From positions 34,460,197 through 34,524,196 of the forward strand of contig NC_134509.1 in assembly GCF_027942865.1 (NCBI RefSeq): DNA of 64,000 nt, given 5' to 3'. The notes beneath the pieces are model-generated. The model worked only from the letters and a program-made list of their open reading frames with translations, made no database searches and was not told the origin of the DNA. Shown here piece by piece: positions 9,285-19,753 of this stretch. Within the stretch, counting starts at the first letter, position 1; the number at the start of each line of letters is the position of its first letter. A program made the position numbers and the translations under genes. The stretch is from Odontesthes bonariensis. Lineage: Eukaryota; Chordata; Actinopteri; Atheriniformes; Atherinopsidae.

Positions 9285-10139
9285 CGGTGCAAAAAGTCAA
9301 GTTGCTGAGTTTTATTTGATGGCTTGCAACCATCACTCTTCCTCTTGATCACATTTCAGAAGATTTCAATGGCAATCAGGCCTGGAGATTGGGCTGGCCA
9401 TGAGAGTTGAATCCTCAAGAGTTGGGGGACATTGTCAGAGTAGAGAGAAGCAAGTTTTATTCCAAAATAACTTTGTATGTGGCTTCAGTAATGCACCTTT
9501 CACAAAGATGAAGTTGACAGATTTAAGCCTTGCTGAAGCACCCTCAGATCATCACCTATTCTCTAACAAATTTCACAGCAGGTGCAAGACACTGCGGTTT
9601 GTAGACCTCTCCAGGTCACTAGCTAACCATTGTATAACCAGGTGTTGGATTAGATGTGAAATTTGGGGAAGGATTGGTGAAGATCTGAGGGTGCTTCAGC
9701 AAGGCTTGAATTGGGCAGATTCATCTTTGCGAACAACGCGTCACTGAAGCCACATGCAAGGTTTTCTTGGGCCAAAACTGGTTTCCTTCTGTTCTGACAA
9801 TGCCCCCGAACACTGAGGACTGTTTTCAGAGAAGGACAATGCTCCAGTCACTCAGCTTGGCTAATGAAGCTGTGGATGGATGACCACCAGATCAATACCC
9901 TGACATGGCCAGCCAAAACCCCCCTTAAAACCTCTGAAATGTGATCAAGAGGAAGCTGGATGGTCAAAAGCAATCAACCAAATCTCAGCAACTTGCATTC
10001 ATGCACCAGGCCTGGACTAAAGTCATCCAAGAACAATGTGAAAGACTAGTGGAAAGCATACCAAAACGCATGAAAGCTGTGACTAAAAATCAGGCTTATT
10101 CCACCAAATATTGATTTCTGAACTCTTCTTAAGTTAATA
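9285..10139 (+). pseudogene. Degenerate Tc1-like transposon, internally rearranged
   Basis: The 3' part (about 9830-10,112) encodes Tc1-like transposase remnants. LTWPAKTP matches the usual 'TWPAQSPDLNP' region, KRKLDGQKQS follows, and QCERLVESIPKRMKAVTKNQ with YSTKY before a stop is the characteristic C-terminus. Frameshifts break it up. The first half is rearranged: 9338-9402 is repeated in reverse at about 9904-9955, and 9480-9560 in reverse at about 9676-9755. Tc1/mariner elements encode a DDE transposase that cuts and pastes at TA. This copy is inactive. Its last 26 bp (10,140-10,165) form the outer end of the left palindrome arm. Confidence 0.7.
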
Positions 10140-11213
10140 CATTACTATTTTGTTGTTTTTAAGTTACAGTTTTTCCCGATCGTTTTGGCCCATTTTTCCA
10201 TTCACAGTTTACTTTTTCAAAACAGCTCACACAAAGCCCTTAACAGAAGCTGAAATAACCAAAACACTTTATGATGTTTGCAGAATGACACCACTTTCTC
10301 AAAACTTGTCACACATCCATCAAAACCAAACTTTTCCATCAAAACCTACAATTTGTGCTCAATTGAACATGTATGTTTTCTCATTTATTTAATAATGGAT
10401 AACAAAATTGAAACTACAGCTATCAATATCAACTTTTGTTCAACACCCTCATAGTATTGACTATTTTACAACTGACAACATACTACAATTTGGGTTTTGT
10501 ATTGAGCACTCTAACTTAGTTATATAACTTAGAAATATACTGTCACAGAGTATTTACAGTAAAATCAGAAAATGTGTATACAGTAAAATATTGTAGATCT
10601 GTTTTTGTATTGCTGAAGTACCTGTCAACACCATTGATTTACATTTGTTCTACTGTGTACAAAATGGCAAGATTCTGACAAGATTCTGACAGAAAAATAT
10701 TTTTTGCAGTACTTGTCACATGCACATAGGCGTCGATTACGGGGGGGACGGTGGGGACATGTCCCCCCCACTATTTATGATTTGAATTTTGTCCCCACGA
10801 CTTTTAAAAATGTGCTCTGATGCGACCGAAAAAAAATCCCCACATTCTCAACCGAAATCGTCGAGTCTAAATCATGCGATAGGCGCGCATGAACATGTGA
10901 AAACCCCAATTTGGTATTTAGTCGTTTGATTTGCCGACTGTGAGCCACTTTAGAAACATGAAGTTGTAAAATGACAGCGGAGTCGGTGCATTCCAATGAC
11001 GTCACACCAGAGGTCCGTTTCACGAAGCAGGTTTAGTGAAAACTCTGAGTTGATTAACCCTGAAATGAGATAAACTTTTACTCAATAAACCTTGAGTTTC
11101 TCTCTGTCTCCGCCCTTTCAGCCATTTGATTTCCTCATTCATTCAGTCAGCAGAGCGAGTTCTTCTACTTCTATAAGTCCATCAGGCACAGCAGGAGGCG
11201 ACTGTTTCCACCA

Positions 11214-11354
11214 ACATGTCCTTTTGACAACGATCCCGTGGATGAAGGTGCAGCATTATTGCGCAGAGAAATAAATATTCGTCGGAGATGGTTATCAGAC
11301 CGCGCACAGATTTTTGCATTTCCAGACAATTATCTTTTTGAGCGGCACCATCAG
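11214..11354 (+). pseudogene. HARBI1-like Harbinger transposase, N-terminal exon fragment
   Basis: The frame reads CPFDNDPVDEGAALLRREI, RRRWLSDRAQIFAFP and DNYLFERHH and then ends against unrelated sequence. This matches the N-terminus of PIF/Harbinger nucleases (HARBI1 type), which cut DNA together with a Myb-like partner. The usual ATG just before CPFD is missing, and the DDE catalytic part is absent, so it is a remnant of element C. An inverted copy lies at 17,060-17,200 in the right palindrome arm. Confidence 0.75.
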
Positions 11355-11699
11355 AATTTTGTTGGGACAAAAGAAAAAAAAGACATAAAATACAAATAAA
11401 TATTTGTATGAATAGGCTTAAAAATATATATATATAGGCCTATTATATTTTATAAAGGCACTTGTGTCTTGGGGGTGGATTCCCTCAGCCACTGGCCTTC
11501 CGTTAGAGGTGGCGGTGCTGGGCACCACCCGTTTTACGGGCATCTGCCTTCTTTCTGTTGGCTCAGTAAAAGTATGTGTTAGTTTAAATAGGCTTAATTA
11601 TTTAACAGAACATGATATAGATGAGAAGACATAGTTTATGTGTGTGAAAACAGCATTATGTTGGGGATAAAATAACTGCACAGTCAAATAGCCACTTAA

Positions 11700-11782
11700 T
11701 ATTTATATATAGCACATTGAGTTGCCTGTAGTATGAAATGCGCTATATAAATAGATGCCTTGCCTTGCATTGCCTATTTACT
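11700..11782 (+). mobile_element. LINE 3' tail fragment
   Basis: AGCACATTGAGTTGCCTG and GAAATGCGCTATATAAATAG followed by TGCCTTGCCTTGC are the 3' terminus of an L2/Rex-type LINE. No coding sequence remains. The mirrored copy is at 16,632-16,714. Confidence 0.6.
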
Positions 11783-12112
11783 TTACAGTGTAAAACATGA
11801 TCTGAGGTACCTCCATGCCGAGGTCTCACCTGTTTGAACAATGTTTTTATATTTCATCTTAAGCTGCTGCCAATTGCGCTTCTCCTCCGCGGGATTGCAC
11901 CTAAATGAAATAAATGAATGGGTTACCATTCAAGCAGTTTCCCTGTAATATTATTGTGATTGCAAAGGACTACATTTAAAATTACACTTTTACTGCTGCA
12001 GCGGTGTTGCACTTATTTCTAAAAACGTGTTGAAAATCGCCGTATGAGCGCATTAAGATTTCCAATTCGAGGTTGGTGAAAAACGCAGCCCCTCCTCTTC
12101 CCTATGGAAGCA

Positions 12113-12482
12113 AATCGTAATCAAAATTCAAATTCAAATGCATTATCAGAAATGCTTTTTCATTTTAAGAATGTGGCTGCATTATTTGACTCATAAATAA
12201 AATTACTAATCAATCATCCTATTTGCATTTCAATTTTCTTCTTCAAGACTGCTCATTCTTTCACTTAATTCAAATGAAAAGGACAAAGACATTTGAAATT
12301 TAATTTTCAAAATATGCCTCAGCAAATAGATACCAAAATTCAATTTGAAATGTAAAAGTTGAAAATTCAAATGCATTATCAGAAATGCTTTTTCATTTTA
12401 AGAATGTGGCTGCATTATTTGACTCATAAATAAAATTACTAATCAATCATCCTATTGCATTTCAATTTTCTTCTTCAAGACT
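12113..12482 (+). repeat. Direct duplication of about 125 bp inside element D
   Basis: The segment CAAATGCATTATCAGAAATG through TTTCTTCTTCAAGACTGC occurs at about 12,133-12,252 and again at about 12,367-12,483. The mirrored pair lies in the right arm, and the terminal part recurs as D's right end at 18,283-18,372. Confidence 0.85.
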
Positions 12483-12645
12483 GCACATTCTATGCCATAA
12501 TCAAAAAGAAAACAAAGCGGACATTGCTTTTTCGTTTTCGTGGTCTGCATGCAAAATACTGCCCACAATTCGATAATGAAAAAGCAATCTGAGCGGCGCA
12601 GGAGAGTGACGTCACGCCTGCTGACCGTGCTACCCATCATGTAGG

Positions 12646-13010
12646 CTACGGTAGGGGGCGGTGTGCATATTTGCTGTACAGTTTAGCTGCCCAGGTGGAG
12701 TCAAACAATATATCCGATTCTGATGCCCGTGACCGGGTTGAACGGGTCACAGAGAGCTTGGCTGCATACTCTGCCGTCACAGATTCAGAGGTTAGTGCAG
12801 CAAGGGCTAGCGCGTCGCGGCTACGACCGGCCATGACTTTCTGGCCGCAGCCATTAATGAGGCTGAGACAGACGTTGCGAACAGGAGTCGGGGGATTACC
12901 TTTCACAGGTAGGATTCAACATTATTATTGGTTGTATTTTGTCAATAGAATATTATTGTACTGTATTTGTGTCTGCCGGCGAAATCGTAGCCAGCAAACG
13001 TTAAACTAGG
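12646..13010. other. Unrecognised GC-rich open region in element D
   Basis: Open frames on both strands cover this unusually GC-rich patch (plus 12,671-13,009, 112 codons; minus 12,646-12,906, 86 codons), and both are repeated in mirror image at 15,405-15,768. I do not recognise either product. The plus frame has an acidic/serine-rich stretch; the minus frame has a basic segment. A GT donor-like site lies near 12,907. It may be an exon of D's own gene. Confidence 0.3.
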
Positions 13011-13024
13011 ATATGTTTATAGCC

Positions 13025-13552
13025 GGTGTTATGCTGAGAAGTGCACCCCCTGCTGGTCGTACTTTAAGGAGAGTCTGTGATGGAATGATATGATATAACT
13101 ACATCATAATTTGTTTACCTAATTGAATTAACGGATGCAAATCTCAATAAGTCCAAATTTGTATATAAAATTAAAATAACCAAATTTCATAGTTTCAGGT
13201 TAATTTTTATATCATTTCATCTGGGCTATAATGAGTTGAGATTGTTAATAGAAAATGTATCCAACCGTCTTTCGTGTTGACTACAAAAGTATTAGTCACA
13301 GCCCTTACTTTTGAATATATCTCCAATAATATAAAAATAGTTAGGAATAGGAATACTCTAAACTCTACAATTGTCGGATTATCATAATTGTACACGTATT
13401 ATTAATTTACATGAAGAGATGTGAAAAAAAGATGCACGAATGAAACACCATTGTCAGCTCAATATTATTTTTTTTGGATAAATGTAATAATCCACACCTG
13501 AAACGGTTTACGCGCGCTCCGTGAATGGGAATGCACTTCTCGGCATAACACC
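13025..13552. mobile_element. Small inverted-repeat element E inside D (528 bp)
   Basis: GGTGTTATGCTGAGAAGTGC at 13,025 and GCACTTCTCGGCATAACACC ending at 13,552 are reverse complements with one mismatch. The interior is AT-rich and noncoding. The mirrored copy is 14,862-15,389. The target duplication is unclear. Confidence 0.6.
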
Positions 13553-14128
13553 TCTGTTCACACGGCTATTAGGCCAACGGAGACTTCATAAATCATATAT
13601 TCCATAACACAGGCTTAGATCACAACTAACACAAGAATGCTGCTTTTGAAATAATGCAAATATTACTGTTATAACATTGACCATCAGATTTTACTCAGGT
13701 TTATTAATGACGTTTATTATGCCTGTATTATTCACATGTAATTCTTTCATCCTAACAAAAGTATTTACCTCATGTCTCATACCCACCCCTCAGATTGTCC
13801 GACCGAGAGTTGGTGTTATTCCCTCCATCTTGGGCTTACAGGTTCACCTAATAAGAGTAGGTGTATCATCATAAGGCTATTAGCATTCAGAAATTGAAAT
13901 ATTATCAATAACAGGGCGGGGTGAAATACTTATCCCTGTGTGTGTGTGTATTTTTATATATTTTAATATTATGCTTCTTCATTTTAGCCAGAAAAGGGCA
14001 GGACTACATGTTCTTCCAGAAAAGCTGAAGAGAGCCTGTCTGTGACCACTCAGGATGACAGCAAGGGCTCGCACATTTTCTGGTGGGAGGGGGGACACAC
14101 ACTAGGGCCAGAACACCAACTACAGGTA

Positions 14129-14285
14129 CCGTACATTAACAGCAGAATGACAGTGTGTGATAGACTGGTCAGTAGGCTATATTTATAAGACACCGATGCC
14201 CGTTGTCAGCTGCCGCTGTTTTGGCAGCTCGAGCCTTGTCGTAATTTTGTACTTTGGAACGGATGGAATGAGAATCCAGCTTTGT
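14129..14285. other. Palindrome spacer (157 bp)
   Basis: Unpaired sequence between the two arms, apparently interior sequence of element D. No ORF or known motif was recognised. It would be the loop of the fold-back. Confidence 0.95.
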
Positions 14286-17200
14286 TACCTGTAGTTGGTG
14301 TTCTGGCCCTAGTGTGTGTCCCCCCTCCCACCAGAAAATGTGCGAGCCCTTGCTGTCATCCTGAGTGGTCACAGACAGGCTCTCTTCAGCTTTTCTGGAA
14401 GAACATGTAGTCCTGCCCTTTTCTGGCTAAAATGAAGAAGCATAATATTAAAATATATAAAAATACACACACACACAGGGATAAGTATTTCACCCCGCCC
14501 TGTTATTGATAATATTTCAATTTCTGAATGCTAATAGCCTTATGATGATACACCTACTCTTATTAGGTGAACCTGTAAGCCCAAGATGGAGGGAATAACA
14601 CCAACTCTCGGTCGGACAATCTGAGGGGTGGGTATGAGACATGAGGTAAATACTTTTGTTAGGATGAAAGAATTACATGTGAATAATACAGGCATAATAA
14701 ACGTCATTAATAAACCTGAGTAAAATCTGATGGTCAATGTTATAACAGTAATATTTGCATTATTTCAAAAGCAGCATTCTTGTGTTAGTTGTAATCTAAG
14801 CCTGTGTTATGGAATATATGATTTATGAAGTCTCCGTTGGCCTAATAGCCGTGTGAACAGAGGTGTTATGCCGAGAAGTGCATTCCCATTCACGGAGCGC
14901 GCGTAAACCGTTTCAGGTGTGGATTATTACATTTATCCAAAAAAAATAATATTGAGCTGACAATGGTGTTTCATTCGTGCATCTTTTTTTCACATCTCTT
15001 CATGTAAATTAATAATACGTGTACAATTATGATAATCCGACAATTGTAGAGTTTAGAGTATTCCTATTCCTAACTATTTTTATATTATTGGACATATATT
15101 CAAAAGTAAGGGCTGTGACTAATACTTTTGTAGTCAACACGAAAGACGGTTGGATACATTTTCTATTAACAATCTCAACTCATTATAGCCCAGATGAAAT
15201 GATATAAAAATTAACCTGAAACTATGAAATTTGGTTATTTTAATTTTATATACAAATTTGGACTTATTGAGATTTGCATCCGTTAATTCAATTAGGTAAA
15301 CAAATTATGATGTAGTTATATCATATCATTCCATCACAGACTCTCCTTAAAGTACGATCAGCAGGGGGTGCACTTCTCAGCATAACACCGGCTATAAACA
15401 TATCCTAGTTTAACGTTTGCTGGCTACGATTTCGCCGGCAGACACAAATACAGTACAATAATATTCTATTGACAAAATACAACCAATAATAATGTTGAAT
15501 CCTACCTGTGAAAGGTAATCCCCCGACTCCTGTTCGCAACGTCTGTCTCAGCCTCATTAATGGCTGCGGCCAGAAAGTCATGGCCGGTCGTAGCCGCGAC
15601 GCGCTAGCCCTTGCTGCACTAACCTCTGAATCTGTGACGGCAGAGTATGCAGCCAAGCTCTCTGTGACCCGTTCAACCCGGTCACGGGCATCAGAATCGG
15701 ATATATTGTTTGACTCCACCTGGGCAGCTAAACTGTACAGCAAATATGCACACCGCCCCCTACCGTAGCCTACATGATGGGTAGCACGGTCAGCAGGCGT
15801 GACGTCACTCTCCTGCGCCGCTCAGATTGCTTTTTCATTATCGAATTGTGGGCAGTATTTTGCATGCAGACCACGAAAACGAAAAAGCAATGTCCGCTTT
15901 GTTTTCTTCTTGATTATGGCATAGAATGTGCAGTCTTGAAGAAGAAAATTGAAATGCAATAGGATGATTGATTAGTAATTTTATTTATGAGTCAAATAAT
16001 GCAGCCACATTCTTAAAATGAAAAAGCATTTCTGATAATGCATTTGAATTTTCAACTTTTACATTTCAAATTGAATTTTGGTATCTATTTGCTGAGGCAT
16101 ATTTTGAAAATTAAATTTCAAATGTCTTTGTCCTTTTCATTTGAATTAAGTGAAAGAATGAGCAGTCTTGAAGAAGAAAATTGAAATGCAAATAGGATGA
16201 TTGATTAGTAATTTTATTTATGAGTCAAATAATGCAGCCACATTCTTAAAATGAAAAAGCATTTCTGATAATGCATTTGAATTTGAATTTTGATTACGAT
16301 TTGCTTCCATAGGGAAGAGGAGGGGCTGCGTTTTTCACCAACCTCGAATTGGAAATCTTAATGCGCTCATACGGCGATTTTCAACACGTTTTTAGAAATA
16401 AGTGCAACACCGCTGCAGCAGTAAAAGTGTAATTTTAAATGTAGTCCTTTGCAATCACAATAATATTACAGGGAAACTGCTTGAATGGTAACCCATTCAT
16501 TTATTTCATTTAGGTGCAATCCCGCGGAGGAGAAGCGCAATTGGCAGCAGCTTAAGATGAAATATAAAAACATTGTTCAAACAGGTGAGACCTCGGCATG
16601 GAGGTACCTCAGATCATGTTTTACACTGTAAAGTAAATAGGCAATGCAAGGCAAGGCATCTATTTATATAGCGCATTTCATACTACAGGCAACTCAATGT
16701 GCTATATATAAATATTAAGTGGCTATTTGACTGTGCAGTTATTTTATCCCCAACATAATGCTGTTTTCACACACATAAACTATGTCTTCTCATCTATATC
16801 ATGTTCTGTTAAATAATTAAGCCTATTTAAACTAACACATACTTTTACTGAGCCAACAGAAAGAAGGCAGATGCCCGTAAAACGGGTGGTGCCCAGCACC
16901 GCCACCTCTAACGGAAGGCCAGTGGCTGAGGGAATCCACCCCCAAGACACAAGTGCCTTTATAAAATATAATAGGCCTATATATATATATTTTTAAGCCT
17001 ATTCATACAAATATTTATTTGTATTTTATGTCTTTTTTTTCTTTTGTCCCAACAAAATTCTGATGGTGCCGCTCAAAAAGATAATTGTCTGGAAATGCAA
17101 AAATCTGTGCGCGGTCTGATAACCATCTCCGACGAATATTTATTTCTCTGCGCAATAATGCTGCACCTTCATCCACGGGATCGTTGTCAAAAGGACATGT

Positions 17201-18274
17201 TGGTGGAAACAGTCGCCTCCTGCTGTGCCTGATGGACTTATAGAAGTAGAAGAACTCGCTCTGCTGACTGAATGAATGAGGAAATCAAATGGCTGAAAGG
17301 GCGGAGACAGAGAGAAACTCAAGGTTTATTGAGTAAAAGTTTATCTCATTTCAGGGTTAATCAACTCAGAGTTTTCACTAAACCTGCTTCGTGAAACGGA
17401 CCTCTGGTGTGACGTCATTGGAATGCACCGACTCCGCTGTCATTTTACAACTTCATGTTTCTAAAGTGGCTCACAGTCGGCAAATCAAACGACTAAATAC
17501 CAAATTGGGGTTTTCACATGTTCATGCGCGCCTATCGCATGATTTAGACTCGACGATTTCGGTTGAGAATGTGGGGATTTTTTTTCGGTCGCATCAGAGC
17601 ACATTTTTAAAAGTCGTGGGGACAAAATTCAAATCATAAATAGTGGGGGGGACATGTCCCCACCGTCCCCCCCGTAATCGACGCCTATGTGCATGTGACA
17701 AGTACTGCAAAAAATATTTTTCTGTCAGAATCTTGTCAGAATCTTGCCATTTTGTACACAGTAGAACAAATGTAAATCAATGGTGTTGACAGGTACTTCA
17801 GCAATACAAAAACAGATCTACAATATTTTACTGTATACACATTTTCTGATTTTACTGTAAATACTCTGTGACAGTATATTTCTAAGTTATATAACTAAGT
17901 TAGAGTGCTCAATACAAAACCCAAATTGTAGTATGTTGTCAGTTGTAAAATAGTCAATACTATGAGGGTGTTGAACAAAAGTTGATATTGATAGCTGTAG
18001 TTTCAATTTTGTTATCCATTATTAAATAAATGAGAAAACATACATGTTCAATTGAGCACAAATTGTAGGTTTTGATGGAAAAGTTTGGTTTTGATGGATG
18101 TGTGACAAGTTTTGAGAAAGTGGTGTCATTCTGCAAACATCATAAAGTGTTTTGGTTATTTCAGCTTCTGTTAAGGGCTTTGTGTGAGCTGTTTTGAAAA
18201 AGTAAACTGTGAATGGAAAAATGGGCCAAAACGATCGGGAAAAACTGTAACTTAAAAACAACAAAATAGTAATG
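14286..18274 (-). repeat. Right arm of the palindrome (3,989 bp)
   Basis: This is the reverse complement of 10,140-14,128. It ends at 18,274, is followed by 8 bp (TCAAATAA), and then joins the right terminal repeat of element D at 18,283. It includes inverted copies of the left ends of A, B, C and D. The copies of features in the left arm can be located by subtracting their coordinates from 28,414. Confidence 0.97.
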
Positions 18275-18657
18275 TCAAATAAGAGTCAAATAATGCAGCC
18301 ACATTCTTAAAATGAAAAAGCATTTCTGATAATGCATTTGAATTTGAATTTTGATTACGATTTGCTTCCATACTTCCCCGTTGCCATGGTGACTCGTCGA
18401 ATCGGGGCTCCATTGATGCTGGCTTTTTAAAGTTGTGGTGCACGCGCTAAACTCAAGGTCCTACTCAGAGTTGATTAAACTCACTCAAATCAGCGTTTCT
18501 GACTGGAACCGAAAACTCAGAGTTTTCTATCTCAGAGTAGATCAACTCAGAGTTCAGGAACAGACTCAGAGTATGTTGAACCTGCTTTGTGAAACGGACC
18601 CCGGGTAAACCGCTTTCCCGGCGAAACTCATTTAGAGCTACTTCTACACAAACAAAA

Positions 18658-18808
18658 ATGCAGCGTTTCTTCGCAACTTCGCTGGTGGTTCTTCCAAGGA
18701 TAACTTTAGAGGATATACACAGGATTGTGGAGTCACACTCACCAACACCACAGTCCAGGCTGAGGAAAGGGTACAAGTTCTTTGTGGAGTATATACACAG
18801 TTATCAAG
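18658..18808 (+). CDS. First coding exon of element B, unknown product
   Basis: From the ATG at 18,658 the frame reads MQRFFATSLVVLPRITLEDI and then HRIVESHSPTPQSRLRKGYK, FFVEYIHSYQ, and meets a splice donor (CAAG|GTAAAT) at 18,808. The ITLEDI...RL.KG.KF...YIHSY pattern resembles the N-terminus of a large family of fish transposon-associated proteins that carry SWIM/YqaJ-like domains further on. No later exon was found before B's right end at 19,606, so only this exon remains. It could encode a short truncated peptide. Confidence 0.45.
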
Positions 18809-19606
18809 GTAAATTGTCTAACGTTTTATTTTTATCAGTAGGCTACTCAATAGCCTTCCACATTCATGTTTTGTAATGATAAGCAAACCATATACGATCC
18901 ATAGAAATCATCTGAAATATTGTCTGTGTGTGAAATGTGTGTTAAATATTTGTCATGTGTAGACTATAATATTATGAATATAATTTGCCATGGTGGCTAT
19001 GAAGTCTCCGCGTGCAGCGTTAGCATTTTAGTATTAGGTTAGCCAAGGAAAGGTTAAGCTAGTTATTTGCTTGTTTTTTTTTTTAGCAACTCCTGAAAAT
19101 AACATTCTGTATATGCTCAGTGTCAAATGTAGTTGATGGAAAGGTGGTAGTGAGAGGCTCGATGAGGAGGAATGAGGAGCCCCACAGACTACAGGTTTCT
19201 GCTTAGTTATAGGGCCCGTTGGCTGAAGTCTGTGTTTGTTTTGATAGTCTGTCCGGACTAACAACTGCAGTTGCAGTTGCACTTTTCCCCTTTTTCTGTT
19301 GTTCAGATCATTTTCACTGTTCTTTCTTACAAACAGTACAGTAGCGTAATTAATTAACAGTGATTAATTCATGAATAAATACATAATTTCGAATCATATC
19401 ATAATGATATGGAAACATGAAATTAAAGGATATATTTTATAAACTTTGTATGCGTTCATCAAAAAAAGGGCCGCTTATTAAACATGACGCTGGAATAGAT
19501 CTAGAATGCGTTACTTTTTAATGTGCTGGATGGTGGGTGGTCCGTGGGGGGCATAGAATGCATTACGTTTTTTGTCCCCACCACTTCTAAAACCAAACTG
19601 ACGCCC
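18809..19606. other. Right part of element B, no further gene seen
   Basis: Noncoding sequence ending in TTTTTTGTCCCCACCACTTC and the B terminus. Small overlapping ORFs have no recognisable features. Confidence 0.5.
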
Positions 19607-19753
19607 TTGCACATGCACATACTATAAGCAATCAAAATGACAGGGTTCAATATGCAGTGCAACAAAGGTCAATTCTCAAAAAAGAAAGTACTGTAAATGA
19701 AACACAATGAAATGAAACCCTGTAAATATGAAAAAAATAAAAATACAGGAAAA

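Larger units (their letters stand above)
10140..14128 (+). repeat. Left arm of an 8.1-kb palindrome (3,989 bp)
   Basis: Every position p in this arm pairs with position 28,414 minus p in 14,286-18,274. I checked the pairing at both ends and at many internal points and found no indel. Four substitutions were seen, at 12,505, 13,056, 13,321 and 13,621. The arm crosses the boundaries of a Tc1 remnant (to 10,165) and of elements A (from 10,167), B (from 10,729), C (from 11,012) and D (from 12,103). Confidence 0.97.
12103..18372. mobile_element. Element D: 90-bp-TIR transposon inserted in C, containing the inverted copy
   Basis: Positions 12,103-12,192 and 18,283-18,372 are exact reverse complements as far as I could check (TATGGAAGCAAATCGTAATC at the outer edge). 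CTTCCC flanks both ends (12,097-12,102 and 18,373-18,378), a probable target duplication. The inverted copy 14,286-18,274 sits inside D directly against its right terminal repeat. Without it, D would be about 2.3 kb. The superfamily was not identified. Confidence 0.8.
11012..18600 (+). mobile_element. Element C: PIF/Harbinger-like transposon inserted in B
   Basis: The left end is GGTCCGTTTCACGAAGCAGG and the right end is CCTGCTTTGTGAAACGGACC, an inverted pair with one mismatch in the first 20 bp. Subterminal ACTCTGAGTTGAT repeats occur inside both ends. A HARBI1-like coding fragment about 200 bp inside the left end supports PIF/Harbinger. No clear 3-bp target duplication is visible. Confidence 0.7.
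10729..19606. mobile_element. Element B: DNA transposon inserted in A
   Basis: The left end is GGCGTCGATTACGGGG and the right end is ...CTGACGCC; the reverse complement shares GGCGTC and, slightly inside, GGGGACA-type sequence. The 12-bp string CACATGCACATA flanks it on both sides (10,717-10,728 and 19,610-19,621), consistent with a target duplication. Element A resumes immediately after. The superfamily is not certain. Native interior includes a coding exon at 18,658-18,808. Confidence 0.7.

Noticed and set aside
14169-18264. Set of ORFs identical to those at 10,150-13,874
   Set aside because: They are mirror copies in the right palindrome arm, not independent genes.
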